Assembly (NCBI GenBank): GCA_005408345.1
Contig: SEMN01000018.1
Coordinates: 2,215,001-2,279,000, forward strand
Length of the DNA: 64,000 nt
DNA from: Macquaria australasica
Lineage: Eukaryota > Chordata > Actinopteri > Centrarchiformes > Percichthyidae
Reading direction: 5' to 3'
Shown here: piece after piece, positions 37,702 through 49,165 of the stretch
Layout of the letters: every line of letters begins with the position of its first letter
Position numbering within the stretch: position 1 is the stretch's first letter
The notes under the pieces: generated by a model
What the model was told of the DNA's origin: nothing
The model's database searches: none
The model's input: the letters and a program-made list of their open reading frames with translations, nothing else
Translations under genes and position numbers: made by a program

Positions 37702-38866
37702 AAAAAGAGATTTTATCAGCCTTCAGTCTTTTTCGGTTCATGTTTTACTGTGAATTTTAAAACTATTTATTTTTTGGCCACTTGGGGGCAGCAGAACAAG
37801 CAGAAAACTGACATGTTATCACTGTATAAAGTTTACATATTATCAGGCAATTGCCTATTTACCTGCCTAGCAGACACACAGCAACATTCGCATTCATGTT
37901 TCTGGTGAGTCCAACATTTACTCTGCTTTCGTCTCTAATAAATCCTGAGAGTAATATTCTGGCTCTTTAGTTGCTAACTGTCCGTTTACTGTTTTGTGCT
38001 GAGCATGTAGCGCAACGCTTGTTGAGGGTTAATGAGAACAGAGTTTGCAGGCCGGAAAACAAAAGCTCAAAGATGTTTTATAGAGCTGAAAGGAACTGCC
38101 AACTTGGGTGCAAGTTCATTACGAGTGACCCCCTTTTTACGTTACACATAGTAATTTGATCCATTGTTGATGGAAAATTATTGACAGGGTTCGTACAGCT
38201 TTTTAAGAGTAAAATTCAAGCACTTTCAAGGTACCTAAACCAAAGATTTCCAGACTCTCGCAGCATTTAATTACTATAAATGCCAGGAGACACCAAACAA
38301 ATATGACGATGGGATTGTTTCATTTTAAATATTAAGAAGGTTTTAGGTTCACGAGTGACGCTGTAGATAAAAGACCAGATTACGTTGAAAAACCAAGCAT
38401 ATTCCTAACCTTGAAAACATAAGTTAAAATTAAGCAAACAAGACTTTGTATTGATTAGTGTAGCTTTAAACAAATTCTATGTTAATAAATGAACATTTCA
38501 TCATCAAACTGCAGCAGCTTTAAAAAAAAAAAAAAAAACAGTATTTCATGTTGGTAATTGTACCAATCATCAAAATGTCACTATCTGCACCATCTGTAAT
38601 AACATTTAATAACTCAGCTGTAAACCCAGCTACAGCATCCACAAAGCACAGTTTGACATGTTTTAAAATCAAGCCCTGCATCAAGACTTATGTTGCATGT
38701 ACAAATCTGTCCTATTTCCAGATTACTGCTAGTTTAGTTGCAGATTCAGTTCAGATGGAGTGAGCAGCAAATGCAAAATCAAGCAAGTCAAATTACCTGC
38801 AAACATTCATAAGTCACGTGATTGAGACAGCCAATCAGTTGTCGAAAGGGAAAAGCACAATGCAAA
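37702..38866. other. Intergenic region between convergent dpp6 and ggh
   Basis: The 3' ends of the two genes face each other here. It holds a copy of the GGGGGCAGC-core repeat (about 37770-38010) and an A run at 38521-38538. The ggh 3' UTR must lie in the right-hand part; an ATTAAA-type signal on the minus strand near 38606 is possible. Confidence 0.5.
37770..38010. repeat. Dispersed repeat family B, copy 2
   Basis: GGCCACTTGGGGGCAGCAGA start, TATAAAGTT block, CAGACACACAGCAACATTCG block and a TAGTTGCTAACTGTC tail. Confidence 0.7.
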
Positions 38867-41712
38867 TCAGAAATAATAGATTTGCTCGTAGCCACCCTTG
38901 GGCCCAGTGTAAACAGGACTGTAGTTGTATATCAGCGCTTTGCTCTCCCCCTCTTCTGTCTCAAATCTGTGCATGTTCTTCCTGGCTGTACGGAGAGAAA
39001 TCAATGCTAGATTCAGTCACAAAGCAGCTGCTGACTCGTTAATTAAAACAACCAAAAATAACAAAAATGTGTCTGTGTGCATACCTTCATTGACAAAGAA
39101 TTCAGCCATGTAGAAGGTGGTCTTGACTGCTGATGGAGAGTGTGGAATGTAAGGCTTCGTCCATTCAAATGCGTTTTTCTCCGGATGCCACTGTGTCCCA
39201 TAAATTGGGTAATCGTACGCTGCCGGGAGGTAAGGGAAGAGAAAGTACTCATTAAAAACAGTTCCCTTCGGTATTATTTTGCTGTAAACATGTATCGATA
39301 AAGTGATGCTGCATTGTAACTACCTTCCACCGTTGACACAAACTCTATTTTTCCATCCGTATTTGTGGAGAGAACTTTGTAAAACTTCTTCAGCTCCTCA
39401 TTTGTGTTATAAGTCTGAAAGAAACAAACAGACGGACAGAGATGTTAGTCACAATGTACCCAATTAAACTACACCCTGCTTTCTATGTTCATAGAAAAGC
39501 CACAGGGAAAAAGGCTCATATTTCAACACAAACCAGTAATATTGGTGTACTCTGGCAGTGCTGTGGCTCTTGCACTGCACTCCTTATTATACATTTTGTG
39601 GGTAATGAATCCTTTTCTCATTATAACAGTAAAGAATAACGTACCACCACTGCCAGACTCCACTTGTGAGAGTTTTCCGTCAGTGGCTCAGAAGCCAGAG
39701 CTTCCATGAGCTCAGCTGGGAAGCCTTTAAACATCCTGCTGCCGTTGGTTTCTGGAAATGGGTCATGACATTATTATCATTAATAACAAAATTAGTTTTA
39801 CCATGATATTTAAGGCGGTTAATGTAAAGAAGAATAACTGATGATGAATGCAGATAATCCTATATTTAGTAGAGAAAATGTATGTTCATATTATATTGCT
39901 CTACCACAAATTTAACGTTACAACAAAGCAGACTTGGCCTTTTAACCTCTTCAGCACGTGTCAATCTAATAGTTATGTTTAGATCATGCGTAACGTAAAT
40001 GTCTTATAATAATAAATGAAATAATAAAAATTGAAAGAAATTAGCTTATTGAAATAATCTTCGAAAGTTATTTGAACCTGGATTTTCAGAGCTGAAGGTA
40101 ACTGTATTCATCCATACGCTGCTGATTTAACGTTAAGAGTTCTCTCACTGATGAGTAATCAATAGTATATCTATTAAGACAAAGCCATACCATTGGTGAA
40201 GTTCAGAGGCAATGGCACACCACTTGTATCAGTATTTGACAGTATTGTCTTTGCACTCGTCAAATAGGTCAGCTGCTCAAATCCGAGACAGGTGCCCCAC
40301 ACCGGAAAATAGTCGCCTCTCTTGTTTGCCTGAAACACCACATGCAGTATTGCAGGATAATCCAGCATCAACACCCTAAAACCTTGTTACTAGTATTTTA
40401 CGTTTTTACCTCAATAGCAAGCTCATAAAAGATTTTTGCAGCCCTTTCATAACCGGATGAGATAATGCTGACACCTCCGCCTGGGTAAAGGATCCTGTTA
40501 ACAAGGAGACAACACACATGGACTGAGTCACGATTCGAAAAAGAAACCAAAGAGGTCATGAACAAAATGTTCTGTGTATTTTTTTAAAGAATACACACAG
40601 GGGGTGGATAAAATAATGAAACCTTACATCTTTATATGCTTGTGGCCCTCGGAGCTGTTCATTCAACTCAATCTGACATGTTTCGAGGTCAATGTGTTGT
40701 CAGGCGCTTCGTGACTTTCCACATTATATAATTGGGTTTGCAATTGATGCACCAAATATTCAGCTAGTGCCGACAACATAGCTTCTTTGTAGCTTAATGT
40801 TGCCTTGAAAACGTCCTTACAAAAGTTGAGTTTATAGTTATGTTTTAAATTATTTTTAACCTCAACTTATTACTTATTTATCTGCCATTGTAAATATAAC
40901 AACAAATAGTTCAGGGGATACTTGCTTTCATAACAATGGCCTTAAAAATGTCCATCCCAGTGAGCTCAAGCAAAAACTGAGCATTATGGCCTCCTCCCAA
41001 CTGCAGTGCCTTAATGGCACCATGCATTTTGTAAGTTAATCGTTTACTTTTCTGAAACCTATTGGCAAAAAAAAAAAAAAAAAGTCATTTATAAATGCCC
41101 ACATAAATATACATCTCCCCAAACACATCATAGAGGCTTTGACTGCTGAATCGGTTACTATATTAAAAACACATTTACCCATTGATGGAGCTGAACAATG
41201 CCTTGTACTCCTCCACCGTCTGGTTAATCCTGCAGAAAAGACGAGGTTAAAGGTTTCAGTTCACACACACGTCGTCACAAAAGCTCCCGTCGACTGGAGG
41301 AAAGACACTGAAGCTGGTTAACTAGATGGTAACTCACACGACGGGCACAACCCTCGCTCCTGCGGACTCCAGGAACTTGACATAAGAGGCAGCGATGTAA
41401 GCCGTCTGCCTTGGTTTTGGCGAATGAACTTCTTGAGCCAGTAAACCTTTTAAAAAGAAAATTAGACCACAACCAGTTTAAACGTGTATACGCAGTTTAA
41501 ACACTTTTGCCTGTAAGCACGCCGTCACTTTCCAACAATACGGTTAGTCAGTCTATTAATCTACACCGACATCAAAATGCAAGTTAGCTCAACTCCATGC
41601 TGCCGTAAATGACGTGTTGATAACACTTACCGATAATGGGTCTGTCGTTGCTCTTGGCTGAGGAGTACAACGACAGACACGAAAGACAAACGCAAAACAA
41701 CCAGCAGCTCAT
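38867..41712 (-). CDS. ggh: Gamma-glutamyl hydrolase, complete, 9 exons
   Basis: Lysosomal/secreted hydrolase that removes gamma-linked glutamates from folyl- and antifolyl-polyglutamates (peptidase family C26, class I glutamine-amidotransferase fold). Exons in transcript order: 41631-41712, 41338-41446, 41179-41229, 40410-40494, 40191-40329, 39645-39751, 39324-39414, 39085-39219, 38867-38985. They join in frame to 305 residues; human GGH has 318. The start MSCWLFCVCLSCLSLYSSA gives a signal peptide; an in-frame Met 18 codons upstream (41766) would bury it. PIIG and ASYVKFLESAGARVVPV open the catalytic domain. The nucleophile is Cys123 (PVWGTCLGFE), with His233 and Glu235 in TQWHPEK. The C-terminus (ALIYNYSPVYTGPKGGYEQ) parallels human ALIYQFSPIYTG. 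All catalytic residues are intact. Confidence 0.95.
39752..41178 (-). other. ggh introns over 300 nt
   Basis: The intron at 39752-40190 is A/T-rich with nothing recognised. The intron at 40495-41178 starts, in plus-strand terms, near a GGGGGTGGATAAAATAAT motif (about 40602) that resembles the end of a teleost dispersed repeat, and it also has an A run near 41069-41084. Confidence 0.5.
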
Positions 41713-42561
41713 TTTTATCAAAGTGAGACATGATGTAAAACGTTTGAGCGTCGTTGTCCACAACACTTCCGGGCTACCTTCACAATAAAAGCATCGCGTT
41801 TGACCTCAAATGACTTATCGACTTTGTTTTTTTTTTATCCACAAATAAACGAATAATTAACCAGCGAGATGAAAACAGTTTATCTAGTGCTGGAGAAATG
41901 AAGGAAATAGATCGTGTTAAAACATTTCTATTTGAACGATACAGAGGGATGTGATGTTTCCTGTTTTTTCCACTTTTATTTTGAAGTCTCCAACCGAAAA
42001 CGGAAGTGTTTTCTTGGAGACACAAAATATGTTCAGGAATTTCTGGAAAAACTGGATGTAAAATATGTTTTAACAACTGCAACAATTATTCATGGGCTAA
42101 ATTACAATTGAAATTGAGATATAAATGTCTTTCTCTCACACTCCTTTTTCCAAAGATTAATTTTATTCTTTTTAATGTTATTCTACTTATATAGTCTTGG
42201 GGGAATAAAATGATCCTGAGCTATAGCCAAGTTTGTTTGCTTATATTCAATGTTTAAATTTGATGTGAAAACCCGACATCTTACAGCTGGAACCCACAAC
42301 ATAATACACTGTAAGCACATGCTTATTTCACACTGAGCTATACAACTCCATGTATGCAATCGGATCTGTTAATATACTGCACCATTTTGTTGTGTGCATG
42401 CTTTACTTTTACTTTTACTTTTAATTGTTCAACCTTAAAACAGTAAGTCTAGTGTAGATTCAACATTGAATCAATTACATATGTTGGTGTATTTCTACTG
42501 ATTGTGTTGAACTTAAACAAAACAGGTATTCAGCACTTTGAATGAACATGCTGATCACGCC
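41713..42561. other. Intergenic region between ggh and apod
   Basis: About 850 nt containing the ggh promoter side and the apod 3' UTR. On the minus strand a poly(A) signal AATAAA (plus-strand TTTATT, 42162-42167) about 395 nt beyond the apod stop is the best candidate end of apod. Confidence 0.5.
41765..41773 (-). promoter_or_regulatory. ETS-type site upstream of ggh
   Basis: The minus strand reads CCCGGAAGT about 53 nt 5' of the chosen ggh start codon. CCGGAAGT is the consensus for ETS/GABP factors and often lies near the start sites of TATA-less housekeeping promoters. A second ACGGAAGTG on the plus strand lies at about 42000-42008. Function is inferred from the motif only. Confidence 0.4.
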
Positions 42562-43699
42562 TCAGGTCATGACATCACATCCAGTCTGATCGGTGACTGT
42601 AAGGAGGTTTATGTTTACACCAGCAGAATCCAGCTTGTCATGTAACTGGCTGATGACGTCCTCGGTCAACACCCGAGTGCGAGCCAGGATCCAGGCGAAG
42701 TCGACGTGGAAAAGGCCAAAGTACTCAGAACAAGAGTACACCAGAGCATATGACTGGTAGTCTGTGGAGAGTACCCAGTAGGGAGCATCTGGAACACCTG
42801 GATACAGATATGGATGGTATAAAATAGAATAGTATAGTATTTAAAAGTAAAACATAATAGCTCAATTTTCTGAAAAAAATAAAAACATCCACAGTATTAT
42901 TTACCTTTAAAGAAGCTGACACCCAGAACAGCAGGTTGAGATGAGTCTTTAACTGTGGCAACACCCTCAACTGAATTTATCTTCCCATTAGACCTGTGCA
43001 GAGAGGAAGATGCAACTTATGTAAATAAGGATTTCACTTGAATAGTTTAAGAAATGCAAATCCATCCCTATGCAGAGTAAAGGGTGAAAGTTCCTCCCAG
43101 CAAGGAGGAATACAGATGAATATAGGCAACCTTTAGGGAAGGCAGGGCGGTTAAATCCTTACAGCAGCTCTGCATTGCGAATGTTGACCATCCCATCAGT
43201 GAGAGGACTGTATGTAGCCTGGTTACATTTTCCTCTCTCAAACACAGCTGGGAGCTTCTCTATTTCATACCAGGTGCCCATATACTAGAAGGATAGAAGG
43301 AGAAGAGCACAAAGGTTGTTAATGAGTCCATGTTTTAATGGCATCTCCTTCAATAAGACACTAAACCTCTACCCGTCAACTCAATAGACTTAAATATCAA
43401 ATAGGCGAGAATGGCAACACTGCACACATGATAGAAGTCACCAGAATGGATTTGAATAATTTTCCATCAGTATTTTACCTTTGTAACGTTGAAGTCCTCT
43501 TGAACAGATGGCTGGGGGCAGTTCCCCTGGTAGAAAGACTGACCGTCAGCTGCTGCAGCAGTCAGGAAGAGCACAAACAGGACCTTCACATCAAAGTTAG
43601 AATAGTTAAAGAGTGCAATAGTAAGCCAAATTTGTATTGCATATTACAAATGCTGTCATTAAATGAAAAAAACGCTTATAGTACCTGGAGTGCCCTCAT
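42562..43699 (-). CDS. apod: Apolipoprotein D (lipocalin), complete, 5 exons
   Basis: Secreted lipocalin that carries small hydrophobic ligands. Exons in transcript order: 43685-43699, 43479-43583, 43163-43284, 42905-42993, 42562-42797. They give 188 residues; human APOD has 189. Exon 1 encodes only M-R-A-L-Q, and exon 2 completes the signal peptide VLFVLFLTAAAADGQ. The three lipocalin signatures are present: GTWYEIEKLP (residues 43-52), STDYQSYALVYSC (121-133) and FHVDFAWILARTR (140-152). Cysteines at NCPQP, GKCNQ, YSCSE and TGCDV fit the lipocalin disulfide pattern; NVT at residue 37 is a candidate glycosylation site. LFHVDFAWILAR is shared with human APOD. Teleosts have several apod genes, so the exact paralogue is open. 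No second apod copy was seen in the window. Confidence 0.92.
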
Positions 43700-44449
43700 G
43701 TCCAAGTGTTCCAATGTAAAGGACAACCTCGAAATGACGTCTGTGTTGTCAAAGAAAAGTAAGAGCACACTGCACTACTCTGCTACTCTCTTGTACTCTA
43801 ACAGAGCTACTTGGCATGGAAAGAAAAAACATCCAAAAAAACAGACCTTTGGAAGGAAAATGTGTTTGAATAGCTATATTTGGATACCGACTACAAACCC
43901 TTTAACCTTCCATACAGGACGGAGTTATCGAATAACACAAGAACATCACAAAGGTAGCAGCATTATTTCCATTAACCCATAGATTATTTTTTGGTCAACA
44001 AATACAAAAAATATTGATAAATACCAACTTCAAGTTAGCAGTGTTGAGTGAAACCTATGTAGGCTTTCATGGTGACTCTGAAATGTGGCTGAACAGCAGC
44101 TGTAGTCAGCTCAAATTTGAAGCACTGATAATGGATTCAAACAGTTGCCCAATTACATGGTAAAAAAACTTCATTCCTCTGAAAGACGACAGTAATGTTC
44201 TCCTTGCATTTTGCTGAAACAGATTGAGAAAGAAAGAATAACTCTCTCCATGGTGATGAAAGATTCAAACTAGAGCCCTGCTGGTATATTTACATGGCCT
44301 AGATTTTTGGCTGATTTTAGCTTTTCACAGATATATTGGTATGGGTCTATACTGTATGCTTGCCAGTAACTACTACAAAATTGCGAAAAGGAAAGATTGG
44401 TTTAATGCAATTTATAATAATAATAATAATAATAATATACATGACCAAA

Positions 44450-44610
44450 AAACTATTTTTTTGGGCCACTTTGGGGCAATGGAACAAACTGTAAAATTTA
44501 ACAAATTATCCTTGTAAAGTTGTTATGGCTAACATGTTAGCATACAGTTGCCCGTTTACATATCCAGCAGACACAGAGCAACATTAGCATTCATTGTAAT
44601 TACAATGAAG
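44450..44610. repeat. Dispersed repeat family B, copy 3
   Basis: GGCCACTTTGGGGCAATGGA start, TTGTAAAGTTGTTATGGC block and CAACATTAGCATTCATT end. Confidence 0.7.
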
Positions 44611-44867
44611 CATTCTTTGTATATTTGTTTCAAAATCTACATATTCCTTAATACTGTAAATCTGATGTTCCTATCTGATGCAACATATAGTACACTGAAA
44701 TTTCTGTCCCTACCATTACAAATGAAAAGAGACAGAATAAAGGGCACGAGAACATTACTGCTTCTCTGGTCACTGAACATGTTAGTGTTACTTGCAGTCA
44801 GAGGTATTTGGAGTTATTTTGTGCACTGAACTGAGAATGAAATAATAAGTATATGAAAAGAGAAAAC

Positions 44868-44873
44868 TTTATT
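44868..44873 (-). terminator. Candidate poly(A) signal for the collagen gene
   Basis: AATAAA on the minus strand about 1.3 kb after the collagen stop, followed by a T/G-rich stretch. No other canonical signal was noticed between it and the stop codon. Confidence 0.5.
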
Positions 44874-46172
44874 CAACAAAGCACCAATATTTATACAAAA
44901 ACATGTGCTCTCACTTTTTCCCTTGGAATTTCTTTTTTTAGCATTCTTTTTTTTCCTGCATGAAAAAGCTCGTTTCAAATGTATCTCTACACTAGGTGGA
45001 AAATTTGTTTTGATTGTTCAACATTCTCCAGAAATCTATAATCGTAAAAAAACAAAACAAAAACAAAAAAACTGTAAAAAAACAAATAGCAAAAAGTGAG
45101 AAGACAAACAAAAAATGATAAATTACATTCTTAAATTTAATCATCTGATTTTCATGTTATGTGCTGTGACGGTATAAATAAATCATTGAAGTTAAATTAA
45201 ATAGCCTATTGAGAGTTAGAGCTGCTAAGAGGTGAGATCACCAAGATGTATGAAAAGCTACAACACAAACAACATGTTCAAGGATGAAAATGTTGAACTA
45301 GAAAATATTTTAAAAAATAAAGTACAGTGCATCAAAAATGACTTTGGTGGCAACACTGGTTTTCTGGTCATCCCACTGTTGGGCGAGGGACTATTTAAGT
45401 TAGGGAAACAAACTTCTTGCCCTTAAAACATTGAGTTAACTCTCCATGACAACATGTAAACACAACAGTGAAAGTAGCCCTTTATGCTTCCATCACTAAA
45501 GTCTTTGGAAATGTTTCATTTGTAAAAATTTGTCTTGTTGCAAATGAGTCCACTTTCCTTGAATAAAGGTTAAAGGTGCTGCGTGTATCATTTTAACATT
45601 AGTAAATCATTATCACAATCTCTTTGAGATGGTAGTATTATGGTCATGATTCATGAATAAGTACAAGAAGACTGACAGTTTCCATCAGCCTCTGTGTTGC
45701 ATTTTACATTATGTGCCACCAGGCTGAATATAAGGGGAAATCTTCTGGATTGCTTTACAACACAAAGGGACATTTCCTTTAAGGCGCAAATTTGGATCGC
45801 AACAAATCCACAAATGATTCCAGTTCCACAGCGTAGCATCAACTTTCACATTAGCTTACCCTCCCAGATTATATCTTGGCTGTTGTCAAGAGTTTGTTAC
45901 TGCCTCTTAACAATCTTCTCGCTCCTCAGAAAGAACACAGAGTGGTGCCAGAAGAGGGAGGAGAAAAATGAGTACTAACATCCTCTTTGTGAAAGACGGG
46001 GTGTTAAAATGGTCCTCTGTTTTAAAAACCACAAAATGCTACACGTAGCACCAAAGATGTGCTGAAAACGACATCCTTTTCTAAGAAAGACACTTAAACC
46101 CCCCCCCCCCTGAGTGTTAAACATTTACGGTGGCTGGGATGGGTTCCGTGGTGGAGTGGTATGGGGGGGGAT

Positions 46173-46911
46173 TTAAGGGTTTTTGTGGGTCTCAATACAA
46201 AGAACAATGTACTGGTTGGAACAGCTCCGCGTCTGCTGGCCCAGGAGCAGACCTGAGGTCAGGCTCGATGACTGGCCCATGACGGACACGTGGTCCGCTC
46301 GCCACGTCTCACAGTGTTTGTCCACCACTCGGAGACCCCTGCTGGTGGAGCCGTGCCAGATGCTCTTCTGAGGCCTGACAGAAGATATAAAAAATAAAAA
46401 TAAAAATAAAAAATAAATAAAATAAAATCAGAATAACAGACACAAAGGCACAAACACACAAGTAGGGAGTTGATTAACTTTACTGACCAGAAGGGGTCAG
46501 CTAAAACGTCCCGGCCGTCAAAGGAGTAGATGGGTATCCTGGCATCGATTGGCCCCCCGTCGGCATTGAAAATTGACCGCCAGTTCCTAAACATCACGTC
46601 TCCCTAAAAGAAGACACATAGTGGGTTAGATGCAGCCAGAAGTACTTGCATGATAAAAGTTTACTGTCAGTAATTATTTGACAGCAACACTAACAGCAGG
46701 GGAGCAGACCCACCCTGAGGTTGGTAACTGGCAGAGTTTCCCGGAAACCAGGATAGACCACATGGACCAGGTCTTGCCTGTGGGAAGAAATGAAGGCGCG
46801 GTAGTTTGGCGCCAAACCCATCGCCTTGGCTTGCTCGTAACACATCCGGTCAGCCATGTCGAGCCCCATCATGTCGCCTGAGTGGGGCTGGTTCAAGGCC
46901 ACCAGGTTGAG
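46173..46911 (-). other. col15a1: Endostatin/restin domain exons of the collagen
   Basis: Three exons encode the C-terminal 171 residues, from LNLVALNQPHSGDM to the end, I-E-T-H-K-N-P. The four endostatin cysteines are present (DRMCYEQ, KHCETW, RSCSNQ, VLCIE). YRAFISSHRQDL and IPIYSFDGRDV match human collagen XV restin closely. The His-rich start that binds zinc in collagen XVIII endostatin is absent, as expected for type XV. The C-terminus differs from the mammalian one. Confidence 0.92.
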
Positions 46912-49099
46912 CTGGAGGGAGAGGAAGCAACACATCGGCGTTAGTCAACACACCAGACATTGTCACAGATTTTGTGCGTTATGACTAAAAACAAACACAT
47001 TTAGTATGTATTTAAAAATATTAATTGTCCTTAATTTACATGTTTCATAGCATCTCTCACCAAATTCATTGTAGTAGAATATTCAGTATTCCAGCATAAA
47101 GAGTAAAATCAAGTCAGTTATGATATCTAAAATAACAGTCTTATTGATACTCACCCTTTCTGTAACTGAACGTATTCTTTCCGTTGTGTCTCCTCTTATC
47201 TGATACGCAACTCGAGGCTAAATGAATAGTTGAAACCAGATGTTAAATGGATAAATAATGCATATACAGTACAACATTTCACAGTAGCATTTTTTTACTG
47301 AGCAAAAAGCCATAAAAATAAGCAGTAAGTACCTCATCTTGTGGAATAATGTTATTGGAGAGGTAGATCAGACTGCCAAGCTGTGGAGGCAAAACACAGA
47401 AAATGCAAGACTGTAAATTAGAGTCAATATGTTGTGTTATTAGAGCTCATGTTGTCCTTATATTAAATGTGTTGGATGTACAACAAAAAACCTGAAATAT
47501 CAAAAACTTCCCAACAGGTGCACTCACTGTATTTTTGATGAGGAAATAAATCATACATTAAAGTTAAATGAATAATGACTGTACAAGCATTGCACTTGTA
47601 CAACCCTGTTTCATGAAATGCTCTTGATTTTTTTAAATCAATAAAGAGCATTTGGTCCAGTACTGCTGTACACTGGTTGATTAATCATTGATCATCTTCT
47701 CAAATAGAGAGACCGTTTGACCTTCAAAAATCTTTCCAGTAACCATGGTGATGGTGGGGCACTGATTCACAGCCAGTGAATAAGTCACAAAAATCAGATC
47801 AAATCTGCTGGAATCATTCCTGAGATGACATATATTCCAATACCAATAAAAGTTTTAGATCAAGAATGGATTGAGAGAGGTTTCAAAGACAAATCACGAA
47901 ACTCACTCAATGCTTCGCTGACCAAGAAAAGGTCCAAGTAATTCAGAAAAGCAATTAAACTGCTGTTACACTATTTTATTTGCTACATCAGTTAAGCCTT
48001 GACCTACATGCATATCATTTTAAAAAGGGGGCAGCTCTGTAGCTACTCTATGCTGCAGCTTCACTTTTCAGCTGAAAGTCACACAACTGGTCATGGTGTA
48101 GTGAAACACAACGACCCCATTTAATTGAATGTGTGATGTTTCAAACTAATGTTTAGTATTAATATCACTGCATATCTTTAGTACAGAGTGATTTAATGTC
48201 GGATTGGCCAAACCTAAATATATAAGACTAGTCCAAGTCAGTACCTGTATCTCTTTCCATCCCTGGGAAACCTTGAGGAAGAGACTTCCTGTCCCTGTGA
48301 CGTACGCCAGAGTTCCCTCTGCATCCTTGAGGGTGTGCTGCATCATAATCTCACGGGTCGAAAATGTTTTCAGCTGAAGAACAAAAAGAAGAAAAACTGT
48401 ACCTCTCTCTGGAAACGGTGATATAGTTATGCTCTTGATTTTACAGCATTGTCTGTGGTGTGTAATCATGCAAATGTTTATGGCATGCCAGTGTATCATT
48501 TATATGTAGTTCAACAACATGACCAGAAGAAACAAGTTCACTTACAGATGCTGTGTTACCCGAAGGTCCAGGAGGTCCAGCTGGTCCAGGAGGTCCAGGG
48601 GGGCCAGCAATGGTCAAAGCTGCCATGACACAAATATCAAAACCTTTCATACAAGCTCATAACTGGTTGTTTGATCTCATCAGCTACCAGAATGGTATGT
48701 TAACTTAGATGACTATTTCTATACAGTATTAAATGATGAATTGCACCTGAGCCATATCTTGAGGATGACCAAGAGGGTCCTGGAGGCCCCGGTGGCCCAG
48801 GAGGGCCGACCGGTCCTGGTCTGCCATAGCCTGGGATACCCGGTGAACCTGGCACCCCAGGGTGGCCTGGCGGACCAAGCACCGACTCTCCTTTGGGTCC
48901 CTGAAATGTGTCAGGAACAAGTTATCAATTGCTTTGGTACATTTTTTGTCACAAAAATGACATGGCATGTATCCATGGAAACCTGACTCACCACAAGTCC
49001 TGGTCTCCCTGGGATACCTGGTTGCCCGGGCAACCCTGCATCCCCCTTGTCTCCCTTCTCTCCTTTAATGCCCTGGTCACCTCTAGCCCCCTGTGATTA

Positions 49100-49165
<66 letters not shown>

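Larger units (their letters stand above)
43700..46172. other. Region between apod and the collagen gene
   Basis: Left part: apod 5' flank, with no clear TATA box beside the start codon. About 44450-44610 is a copy of the GGGGCA-core repeat and 44417-44436 a short (ATA)n. Right part (about 44870-46172): probable collagen 3' UTR. An A-rich run at 45045-45105 and a C run at 46098-46109 were noted. The 184-residue frame at 43428-43982 is not a gene (see rejected items). Confidence 0.55.

Noticed and set aside
43428..43982. 184-residue open frame on the plus strand
   Set aside because: It runs antisense through apod exons 1 and 2 and their flanks; its peptide is low-complexity in parts and matches no family. 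The apod exons on the other strand explain the openness.
46367..46374. Alternative acceptor 7 nt further into the last collagen exon
   Set aside because: Starting at AAGAGC would join T-T-C-T-G to A and create a stop codon. The upstream acceptor restores W-P-Q-K-S-I-W-H-G, as in collagen XV.
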